Shown here in pieces: positions 32,366-38,599 of a stretch of 38,599 bases of DNA; position 1 is the stretch's first letter; every line of letters starts with the position of its first letter. The DNA comes from Anaerolineae bacterium. Lineage in GTDB: Bacteria; Chloroflexota; Anaerolineae; J036; Brachytrichaceae. The position numbers were made by a program, and so were the translations under genes. The stretch lies in assembly GCA_947476335.1 (NCBI GenBank), contig CANJQH010000028.1, forward strand, positions 1-38,599, read 5' to 3'. The notes beneath the pieces are model-generated. The model was given only the letters and a program-made list of their open reading frames with translations, ran no database searches and was not told the origin of the DNA.

Positions 32366-33871
32366 TTATTCGCGCCTCACTGTAGTGTTCATTCGCAGCG
32401 TAATCCACGGCATGCGTCCGACATACTGCACCCACCAGCTGGGCTGCAGCGTCAGCCGTGGGGTGCTGTTGATCGCAAATTCCTGTAGCAGCAGCGACTG
32501 CGCCTCGGCGCGCGTTTTGCCGGCGATGAGCTTCTTCACCGCGTTCTCGTCGATCTCTGCACCAGCGAGCCCGCGCGCAGACATGAAATATGTGACTGAG
32601 CGGCTGCCGCCTTCTTCCGCCGCATCACCCTGAATCACACGTGCGCTGAGCAGGCTGAAGCCCTGCGGCGTTTTCGCCTCGAGCGCATTGCGCGCGATCG
32701 TATTCATGTCCGTCGGCGACACCGCCAGGGCAGCGACCTGAATGCGTGTGCTGACATTCACTGCGTCGGCTTGCTCAGTGACGAAGCGGTCGGCGGTTTC
32801 ATCCTGTACTTCGGCAATGAACAGCGTCGCTGGCACGACGTACAGGCCGCCGTCAGTAATTTCGGGCTGGGTTTTCATCTGTTCAACTGCCTGCGCAAAC
32901 AACTGCTCGCGCAGCTGCTGCTTGGCGCGTTCGATGTCCGCCTGCGTTACTGCGCTCACAACGGTGTTGCCGCCGCCCTGTGTTTCCACTGGATTGACCG
33001 CGCGCACGGCGAGCGATGCCACGCCTTCAACTTGGTTGATTGTGTTTGCAGCGACGTTGCCCTGCGGTCCTTCTTCAACGGCTTCGATGTCCGCCTCGAC
33101 GCGGCCACCGGGAGGGACTTCGACGTCCTGCAGCGTTGCGAAGCGCGCCGGCTGGCTGCTGCCTGATGTGCGTACAACGGTATTTGCAGGCACGCGATAC
33201 GCCGTGTTTAGGTCATTGAAGAAGCGCACTTTGCCGGAGGCGCGAAACTTTGGCAGTTCGCGTTTGCCGGTCGTATCGACGCCGACGCGTCCTTCGACAA
33301 CAACGTCGATGCGCTGTGCGGGCACGATGCGTTTTTCGATATTGACCTCGCTGGCTGTCGGGTCGATGGTGACGGCAACGATGCTCTGCACGGGCTGGCT
33401 GGATGCGGACAGGCTGATCGTCGCCGTCGGCACAAAGACGAGTGCAGCAGCGACGACGACGGCGAGTGCAGCGAGTGCGACGACGCCGCCGAAAACCAGA
33501 TGCAGCACGCTGCGGCGCGCGAAGAATTGGCGCAGCGACGACGGGCGAAAACGGCGCGGCGGCCCGTGCCGTTGCAGTGCTTCGACGGCGGGATTCGGAA
33601 TCCAGCGCCGGCGCACGGCTTCGTCGGCCGAAGCAAAGCTGGGCAGGCCGACTTCATGCGCAGTGCGACGCATCGCTGTCTGGCGCGTGGCGACGGCCAC
33701 CTCGACGCCGAGGTGGCGGCCAGCGCGCAGCAGACGCTCGAACTCGACCTCATTCCACTTGCATGCAGCCGGCAGAACGAGCACCAGACGATCCGCCTGA
33801 GCCCACTCGATGCGGTCGGCGGCGCTTGCGGCGTCGTCCGCGGGGGCGAGTTCGATGATCCTGCCGAGCAT
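32366..33871 (-). CDS. Membrane-anchored baseplate J/gp47-like protein
   Basis: A 501-residue protein. The N-terminal cytoplasmic part (1-115) has an alpha/beta pattern (LVLVLPAACKWNEVEFERLL). One transmembrane helix follows (about 120-147, LVFGGVVALAALAVVVAAALVF). The extracytoplasmic part shows two related beta-rich modules: VRFFNDLNTAYRVPANTVVR, VPPGGRVEADIEAVEEGPQG and NVAANTINQVEG. The last run (GPQGNVAANTIN) is typical of baseplate-J-like domains annotated in Chloroflexota between alaS and ruvX. No phage genes surround it, so it is a chromosomal envelope protein of unknown function. It starts 8 nt after the alaS stop and abuts ruvX, within the operon. Confidence 0.8.
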   Translation of the reverse strand: MLGRIIELAPADDAASAADRIEWAQADRLVLVLPAACKWNEVEFERLLRAGRHLGVEVAVATRQTAMRRTAHEVGLPSFASADEAVRRRWIPNPAVEALQRHGPPRRFRPSSLRQFFARRSVLHLVFGGVVALAALAVVVAAALVFVPTATISLSASSQPVQSIVAVTIDPTASEVNIEKRIVPAQRIDVVVEGRVGVDTTGKRELPKFRASGKVRFFNDLNTAYRVPANTVVRTSGSSQPARFATLQDVEVPPGGRVEADIEAVEEGPQGNVAANTINQVEGVASLAVRAVNPVETQGGGNTVVSAVTQADIERAKQQLREQLFAQAVEQMKTQPEITDGGLYVVPATLFIAEVQDETADRFVTEQADAVNVSTRIQVAALAVSPTDMNTIARNALEAKTPQGFSLLSARVIQGDAAEEGGSRSVTYFMSARGLAGAEIDENAVKKLIAGKTRAEAQSLLLQEFAINSTPRLTLQPSWWVQYVGRMPWITLRMNTTVRRE

Positions 33872-33879
33872 GTGATGAG

Positions 33880-36573
33880 TTACTTCAATTTGTTCGTGAT
33901 GAACGTTCGCGCAAGTGCGAGCGCGTCATCGATTTTTGTCGCGTCGCGTCCGCCGGCCTGCGCCAGATTCGGCCGTCCACCACCGTTGCCACCGACGATG
34001 GGGGCGATTTCTCGAATCAGTGTGCCGGCATTAAGACCGGCCTTCACGAGGTCGGCTGAGACTGCGACGACGAGCGCGGGTTTCTCCTGGACGACGCATG
34101 CGAGGACGGTGACGCTGCTGGAATGCCCTTCGCGGAACCAGTCGCTCATTTCGCGCAGCTGATCTGCGCTGTCGGCCTGCACCTGGGCGATGAGCACTGT
34201 GCTGGAGCCGATTTGTTGTGCGCTGCGGGCGATCTCTGTGAAGCGGATGCGCGCAAGTTCGCGCTGTGCCTGTTCGAGGCGTTTGTGCGCATCACGCAGC
34301 TGTTCGGCGACGCGTGCGGCCTGGGCGGCCACATCGCCGCTCTGAGCGTTCACAATGCGGGCGATTTCGCCGAGCTGGCGCGACTGTTCGCGCGCGAGGG
34401 CGAGCGCACCGCGACCGGTGAGCACTTCGATGCGGCGCACGCCGGCGCTGACTGCGTTTTCAGACGCAATCATGGCCGCGCCGATTTCGCCGGTGCGCCG
34501 CACGTGTGTGCCGCCGCAGAGTTCCTGGCTGATTGGCTGCGTGCTTGCTTCGCCGACGCTGACAACGCGCACGACATCGCCGTACTTCTCGCTGAAAAAG
34601 GCCATGGCGCCGCCGGCGATCGCATCCGCGTACGCCATCTGCGCGTCGGTGACGGGTTTGTCGGCGAGGATGTCGCCGTTGAGCATGTCGGCTACGCGCT
34701 GCAGTTCGTCGGACGAGAGCGCGGTGCCGTGTGAGAAGTCGAAGCGTAGGCGATGCTCGTCTACGAGTGAGCCCTGCTGGCCGACGTGGCTGCCGAGCAC
34801 CGTGCGCAGGCTGCGTTGCAGCAGGTGTGTTGCAGTATGGTTGCGTTCGATGTCGGCGCGGCGCGCGGCGTCAACGCGGCCGGTGCAGACATCGCCGCTG
34901 CGGAGCATGCCGCGCACGACGTGGCCGCTGAGCACGACGGGTGCGCCGGCGGCGGTGCCGAGCGGGCGGCGCGCGCCGTCGATCGCCACTTCCCATGCGT
35001 CGTCGGCGCCGTGCAGGGTTCCTGTGTCGCTGACCTGGCCGCCGCTTTCGACGTAGAACGGCGTGTGCTGCAGCACGATCTCGATGGCGTCACCCTCGGT
35101 GGCGGCTTCCACGCGGTCGCCTTCGTGCAGCACAGCGGCGATCGAAGTTTCGAGCGCAAGTGCACCGTAGGGTGCGTAGACGAGTGTGCGGCTCTCGTTT
35201 GCGAGTGAGCCATAGACTTTGGCTTCGTCGTAGTTGGCGGTGAAGCGCGCCTTGCCGGCGGCGCGTGCTGTTTCGCGGGCGCGTTCGCGAGCCGCTTCAT
35301 AGCCGGCTTCGTCGACGACGGCACCGCGTTCGCGCGCTTCGTCGCGCGTGATTTCGATGGGCAGGCCGAGTGTGTCGTAGAGTCGGAAAGCGTCGTCGCC
35401 GGAGATGGTGACGGTTTCGCCGGCGGCGCTTCTGCGGCCGGTGTCGACAATTTGCGCGAGTCGTTCCAGGCCCTGATCGAGCGTGCGCTCAAATCGCTCC
35501 TCTTCCTGCTGGATCATCGTCTCGATTCGTGCACGGTTCTGCACGAGCTCAGTGTAGTGGCCGCCCATTTTTTCGACGACGGCGCCGGCGACTTTATACA
35601 AAAACGGATCTGTGAAGCCGAGCTTGCGGCCGAAGCGCATGGCGCGGCGCATAACCATGCGCAGCACATAGTTGCGGCCCTCGTTGCCCGGCAGCACGCC
35701 GTCGCCGATGAGGAACGACGCTGCGCGCACGTGGTCGGCGATGACGCGATACGGCACGAAATTCGCCGCACGTTCAGCGTTGTTGTGGCCAGCGAGCGAC
35801 TGCACGCGCTCCATGATGTCGGCGAACAGATCAGTCTCGTAATTGTTTTCGCCATGCTGGAGCAGGCGGCACAGCCGTTCGAAGCCCATGCCTGTGTCTA
35901 CGCCCGTGCGCGGCAGCGGTTCGACACCATTCTCCAGCTGGTTGTATTGCATGAACACCAGGTTCCAGATTTCCACCGTGGTCTCGTTCGCATCATCGTC
36001 GTTGTTGACCCATTTGGCGAGGTTGTCGGATTTTTTTGCGCCGGTGTAGACGTGAATTTCCGAACTCGGACCACATGGCCCGGTTGCGCCCATGCGCCAG
36101 AAATTTTCCTTCTCGCCGAAGCGCAGGATGCGATCGGAGGAGACGCCGTTTTTCTGCCAGAGGTCGTATGACTCATCATCGTCTTTGTAAATGGTGAACC
36201 AAAGGCGATCGCGTTCGAAGCCATATTCGTGCTCGAGCAGATCGAGCGCGAACTTCATGGCGTCATCCTTGAAATAATCGCCGAACGAAAAATTGCCCAG
36301 CATTTCAAAAAATGTGTGATGGCGCTTGGAGGGGCCGACGTTCTCGAGGTCGTTGTGCTTGCCGCTGACGCGCATGACCTTCTGTGCTGTGACGGCGCGC
36401 GTGTAGTCACGTTTCTCGAGGCCGAGGAACGCGTTCTTGAACTGATTCATTCCTGCGTTCGTGAACAGGATTGTGTTGTCGCCGTAGGGAACGAGCGATG
36501 ATGAAGCGACCGCGCGGTGGCCGTTGCGCACGAAATAATCGATGAAGGTCTGACGAACCTGATTGCTGAGCAT
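33880..36573 (-). CDS. alaS: Alanyl-tRNA synthetase
   Basis: From the ATG at 36573 the enzyme has 897 residues, normal for AlaS. The class II catalytic core contains RQTFIDYFVRNGH, GKHNDLENVGPSKRHHTFFE and GVDTGMGFERL. The editing domain has the metal-binding NHTATHLLQRSL and the C-G-G-T-H motif in QELCGGTHVRRTGEIG. A coiled coil and the C-Ala domain (GGNGGGRPNLAQAGG) follow. It charges tRNA-Ala with alanine and clears mischarged tRNA. It heads the operon with the baseplate-J-like protein, ruvX and mltG. Upstream in-frame codons to 36624 exist but would overlap the promoter; TATAAT nine bases ahead of 36573 supports this start. Confidence 0.98.
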   Translation of the reverse strand: MLSNQVRQTFIDYFVRNGHRAVASSSLVPYGDNTILFTNAGMNQFKNAFLGLEKRDYTRAVTAQKVMRVSGKHNDLENVGPSKRHHTFFEMLGNFSFGDYFKDDAMKFALDLLEHEYGFERDRLWFTIYKDDDESYDLWQKNGVSSDRILRFGEKENFWRMGATGPCGPSSEIHVYTGAKKSDNLAKWVNNDDDANETTVEIWNLVFMQYNQLENGVEPLPRTGVDTGMGFERLCRLLQHGENNYETDLFADIMERVQSLAGHNNAERAANFVPYRVIADHVRAASFLIGDGVLPGNEGRNYVLRMVMRRAMRFGRKLGFTDPFLYKVAGAVVEKMGGHYTELVQNRARIETMIQQEEERFERTLDQGLERLAQIVDTGRRSAAGETVTISGDDAFRLYDTLGLPIEITRDEARERGAVVDEAGYEAARERARETARAAGKARFTANYDEAKVYGSLANESRTLVYAPYGALALETSIAAVLHEGDRVEAATEGDAIEIVLQHTPFYVESGGQVSDTGTLHGADDAWEVAIDGARRPLGTAAGAPVVLSGHVVRGMLRSGDVCTGRVDAARRADIERNHTATHLLQRSLRTVLGSHVGQQGSLVDEHRLRFDFSHGTALSSDELQRVADMLNGDILADKPVTDAQMAYADAIAGGAMAFFSEKYGDVVRVVSVGEASTQPISQELCGGTHVRRTGEIGAAMIASENAVSAGVRRIEVLTGRGALALAREQSRQLGEIARIVNAQSGDVAAQAARVAEQLRDAHKRLEQAQRELARIRFTEIARSAQQIGSSTVLIAQVQADSADQLREMSDWFREGHSSSVTVLACVVQEKPALVVAVSADLVKAGLNAGTLIREIAPIVGGNGGGRPNLAQAGGRDATKIDDALALARTFITNKLK

Positions 36574-36582
36574 AGCGGGCAG

Positions 36583-36588
36583 ATTATA
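36583..36588 (-). promoter_or_regulatory. Consensus -10 box (TATAAT) for alaS
   Basis: A perfect TATAAT on the minus strand ends 9 nt before the alaS ATG, with no Shine-Dalgarno sequence in between. This is the clearest of the near-leaderless promoters in the window. No canonical -35 is evident. Confidence 0.65.
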
Positions 36589-36616
36589 GGGTGTGCAAAC
36601 GGGGCGCATCTGCCGT

Positions 36617-36820
36617 GGGTGCATCCGCCGTTAGAGGCGAAATTTGACAACGCATCGTCGCGCCGCCATCACCCGGGGCTGGCTGCAGGTCTGTCGCGCA
36701 CTCATTTTCTTGTTCCGTCGAAAAAGCGCCGAAGGTGCGACGCAGCCCCAGCCCAGACCATCGGTCTGGGTGACGGCCCGCGTCATTGCGTGAAATTCGC
36801 CCCCAACGGTGGATGCACCC
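36617..36820. mobile_element. MITE-like inverted-repeat element, family 2, copy 2
   Basis: The left end GGGTGCATCCGCCGTTAGAG and the right end reading AACGGTGGATGCACCC are imperfect inverted repeats matching the ends of the element at 22764-22966. Length is 204 bp compared with 203 bp. The interior differs and includes a palindrome CAGACC-ATC-GGTCTG near 36757-36771 and GAAAAAGCGCC-type sequence shared with 9530-9600. Non-coding. Confidence 0.72.
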
Positions 36821-36865
36821 TGCGTTCTGGGGTGTGCAGATAGGGCGTGCAGAGTGAAACCGATG

Positions 36866-36871
36866 CATACT
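36866..36871 (+). promoter_or_regulatory. -10-like box (CATACT) for the aldo/keto reductase
   Basis: CATACT, 7 nt, then the ATG at 36879, identical in hexamer and spacing to the epimerase gene at 27774. Confidence 0.5.
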
Positions 36872-36878
36872 TGCCTTC

Positions 36879-37769
36879 ATGCCTAGCATTACGCGAATTC
36901 CTTTCGGCCGCATCGGCCACGACAGCACGCGGGTGATTTTTGGCGCTGCGGCGCTGGGAAACGTCACACAGGAAGAAGCCGATCGCACGCTCGATCTGCT
37001 GCTTGAGTACGGCATCAACCACATCGACACGGCAGCGAGCTATGGTGCCTCGGAAGACCGCATCGGGCCGTGGATGAAGCGCGGCCTGCGCAACAATTTC
37101 TTCCTCGCCACGAAGACGGGTGAGCGCAGCTATCAGAAGGCCTACGACCAGATTCGCAAGTCTCTGGAGCGCATGAGTGTGGATCAGATCGACCTGATTC
37201 AGCTGCACTGTCTGATCGACGACGTTGAATGGGACGAGGCGATGGGGCCGGACGGTGCGCTGAAGGCGTGTCTGCAGGCGCAGAGCGAAGGACTGGTGCG
37301 TTTCATCGGCGTGACTGGGCATGAACTGCGCGTGCCGCGCATGCACTTGCGCAGCGTCGCGCACTACGACTTTGACGCGGTGCTGCTGCCGTACAACTAC
37401 GTGCTTTCGACGAATGCGCAGTATCTGGCGGATTTTGAGGCGCTCGAGGCAAATTGCAAGGCGAATGGCCGCGCGATCCAGACGATCAAGTCGATCACGG
37501 CGGCGCCGTGGGGAGCGGATGCGACAGGGCCAAACAAATTCGCAGCGACGTGGTATCGGCCGCTCGTGGATCAGGCTGACATTGACAAGGCTGTGGCGTT
37601 TGTATTGAGCCGTTCGGGCATTTACCTGAATTCGGTGGGCGATATCAATGTGTTGCCGAAAGTTCTCGATGCGGCGTCGCGTTACTGTGCGGGTGAAATT
37701 CCGACGCCGCTGCAGGCGGACATGCACAAGCTCGTCGTCGAGCGCGACATGTCGAATTTGTTCGTGTAA
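36879..37769 (+). CDS. Aldo/keto reductase family protein
   Basis: A 296-residue (beta/alpha)8 NAD(P)H-dependent oxidoreductase. The catalytic tetrad is visible: Asp and Tyr in [20 protein letters not shown], Lys in [10 protein letters not shown], and His in [16 protein letters not shown] is the usual following strand. The C-terminal cofactor region is less canonical ([20 protein letters not shown]), which separates it from well-studied members, so substrate and cofactor preference are open. Single gene with its own leaderless-type promoter, lying between a family 2 MITE and an IS66-type MITE. Confidence 0.9.
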   Translation: MPSITRIPFGRIGHDSTRVIFGAAALGNVTQEEADRTLDLLLEYGINHIDTAASYGASEDRIGPWMKRGLRNNFFLATKTGERSYQKAYDQIRKSLERMSVDQIDLIQLHCLIDDVEWDEAMGPDGALKACLQAQSEGLVRFIGVTGHELRVPRMHLRSVAHYDFDAVLLPYNYVLSTNAQYLADFEALEANCKANGRAIQTIKSITAAPWGADATGPNKFAATWYRPLVDQADIDKAVAFVLSRSGIYLNSVGDINVLPKVLDAASRYCAGEIPTPLQADMHKLVVERDMSNLFV

Positions 37770-37786
37770 ACGAGATTTCAGATTTC

Positions 37787-37901
37787 GTAACTACTCAGGC
37801 CCAAATCAGTATTTCCCGTGAAACATGCGATTCTTTCTCATCTCTTGCGAGGAAGAATTCATGCGTTTGACGTTGGAAAACCGGTTGGTCTGAGTAGTTA
37901 C
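37787..37901. mobile_element. IS66-type MITE, copy 3
   Basis: Starts GTAACTACTCAGGCCCAAAT and ends GTCTGAGTAGTTAC. The interior matches copy 1 closely (AAATCAGT(G/A)TTTC, ACGTTGGAAAA). The flanking octamers CAGATTTC and GCAATTTG agree at only four positions, so the target duplication is lost or decayed. It fills the gap between two convergent genes and may serve as their terminator through its central hairpin. Confidence 0.85.
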
Positions 37902-37914
37902 GCAATTTGAACGC

Positions 37915-38430
37915 TCACTTTTTCTTTTTCGTCGTTTTCTTCACCCCGGATTTTGTGGCTGCTGTTTTTCGGTGGCGTGCGGGTTTCGGTTTTGGTGTTG
38001 GCTCTGCTTCGATAGCGGCAGGTTCGTCGGTGCCGGCGCTTGGCTCGTCGCCGAGGATGTCGCCCATGTCCTGTTCAATGCGCTCGGGGTCTTCGCCTCG
38101 TTCGAGGCGGCCAATGATTTCGTTGAATTCCGGGCCAACGTCTTCACCCGTTTCTTCGGCCATGCGGCGCATGAAGCGGCCGAGCGAACGCGGGTCGTTT
38201 TCGTCGACACCGTCCATTTCGCCGAGCAGCGATTCGTCGACATCACCGGCTGTGCCGAGTTGTTCTGTGCCGCCGCCGCGCATGACGCGTACGCGCGAGA
38301 CAAGGCGGGTCAGTTGGCTGCCGCCACAGCGATCGCAGCGCGCTTGCGCATGATCGACCTGACTGAGGCTGCGGTAGAAGATCGACACCTTGCGGCGACA
38401 ATTTAGACAGCGGTACTCATGAATGGGCAT
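37915..38430 (-). CDS. FmdB-type zinc-ribbon protein with basic C-terminal tail
   Basis: From the ATG at 38430 the protein has 171 residues. MPIHEYRCLNCRRKVSIFYR and RCDRCGGSQLTRLVSRV supply the two C-x-x-C pairs of the FmdB regulatory-protein-type zinc ribbon. A Glu/Asp-rich middle (LGEMDGVDENDPRSLGRFMR) follows. The C-terminus is Ala/Pro/Lys-rich (KSGVKKTTKKKK), suggesting nucleic-acid contact. The role of the family is not well defined; small FmdB proteins are thought to be regulatory. An earlier in-frame ATG at 38451 would add seven residues but would overlap the TACAAT box, so 38430 is preferred. Confidence 0.85.
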   Translation of the reverse strand: MPIHEYRCLNCRRKVSIFYRSLSQVDHAQARCDRCGGSQLTRLVSRVRVMRGGGTEQLGTAGDVDESLLGEMDGVDENDPRSLGRFMRRMAEETGEDVGPEFNEIIGRLERGEDPERIEQDMGDILGDEPSAGTDEPAAIEAEPTPKPKPARHRKTAATKSGVKKTTKKKK

Positions 38431-38437
38431 GCTGGAA

Positions 38438-38443
38438 ATTGTA
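38438..38443 (-). promoter_or_regulatory. -10-like box (TACAAT) for the zinc-ribbon gene
   Basis: TACAAT on the minus strand, 7 nt, then ATG at 38430: a near-consensus -10 at leaderless spacing. Confidence 0.55.
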
Positions 38444-38481
38444 CGAGTCATGAGGGGGCATTTTCTTTTGTATAAAACACG

Positions 38482-38599
38482 CACAGAGCGTGTCGCACAG
38501 AGCGTGTCGCACAGAGCGTGTCGCACAGAGCGTGTCGCACAGAGCGTGTCGCACAGAGCGTGTCGCACAGAGCGTGTCGCACAGAGCGTGTCGCACAGA
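38482..38599. repeat. 14-bp tandem repeat, at least 8 copies, running off the window
   Basis: CACAGAGCGTGTCG is repeated head to tail about 8.4 times with no visible variation. Because 14 is not a multiple of 3, the frame shifts with each unit and it is not plausible coding sequence. Its right boundary is not in the window. Confidence 0.92.

Noticed and set aside
36574..36624. An earlier start for alaS
   Set aside because: It would place the TATAAT promoter inside the gene and add 17 residues not typical of AlaS.
38431..38568. A longer zinc-ribbon protein starting inside the tandem repeat
   Set aside because: The extension reads the 14-bp repeats and the promoter; the zinc-ribbon family begins MPIHEY at 38430.

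Overview
The window looks like a GC-rich bacterial chromosome segment, most likely from Chloroflexota (Anaerolineae or Caldilineae relatives). The main support is the gene order alaS – baseplate-J-like membrane protein – ruvX – mltG at 30.7-36.6 kb, which I associate with that phylum. Several genes also lack Shine-Dalgarno sites and instead carry a -10-like hexamer 6-9 nt before the start codon, as expected for leaderless mRNAs. The taxonomic call is inference: there is no rRNA in the window.

Layout. Positions 1-726 hold the start of a secreted protein, a small inverted-repeat element (MITE) and an IS66 transposase remnant. Positions 727-9037 (minus strand) hold two large helicases: a DEAD/DEAH helicase with a DUF1998 region and a nuclease-like tail, followed by an SNF2-type helicase resembling DISARM DrmD. 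Positions 9038-10224 are a repeat-rich spacer containing a truncated methyltransferase gene. Positions 10225-22442 (plus strand) are a tightly coupled five-gene operon: SNF2 helicase with DUF3883, DUF1156 DNA methyltransferase, AAA ATPase, shortened DUF4276 protein, and DUF499 ATPase with a HEPN-like N-terminus. Together 0.7-22.4 kb reads as a defence island built from two divergent helicase modules. Positions 22443-24134 hold a second MITE family, an orphan HTH remnant and the intact copy of the truncated methyltransferase. Positions 24236-30695 hold sugar-related genes (two tandem Gfo/Idh/MocA oxidoreductases, a GH43-like beta-propeller, an NAD-dependent epimerase, a GT4 glycosyltransferase) and a double-HTH regulator. 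Positions 30740-36573 are the alaS-ruvX-mltG housekeeping operon. Positions 36617-38599 hold another MITE, an aldo/keto reductase, a third IS66-type MITE, an FmdB-type zinc-ribbon protein and a 14-bp tandem repeat running off the edge.

Most striking: (1) the DUF1156 methyltransferase carries a complete REP-associated tyrosine transposase (RAYT, HUH motif) inserted in frame and bracketed by REP palindromes; the right-hand REP array has a 54-bp period, so it is translated as an 18-residue repeat. (2) The five-gene operon lies between two 312-bp direct repeats (about 96% identical by hand count) derived from a methyltransferase gene, one intact and one truncated, suggesting how the cassette arrived or could be lost. 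(3) An IS66-type MITE with a perfect 8-bp target duplication has landed in the last codons of the DUF1998 helicase, replacing its stop codon and placing a very strong hairpin ahead of the downstream helicase gene.
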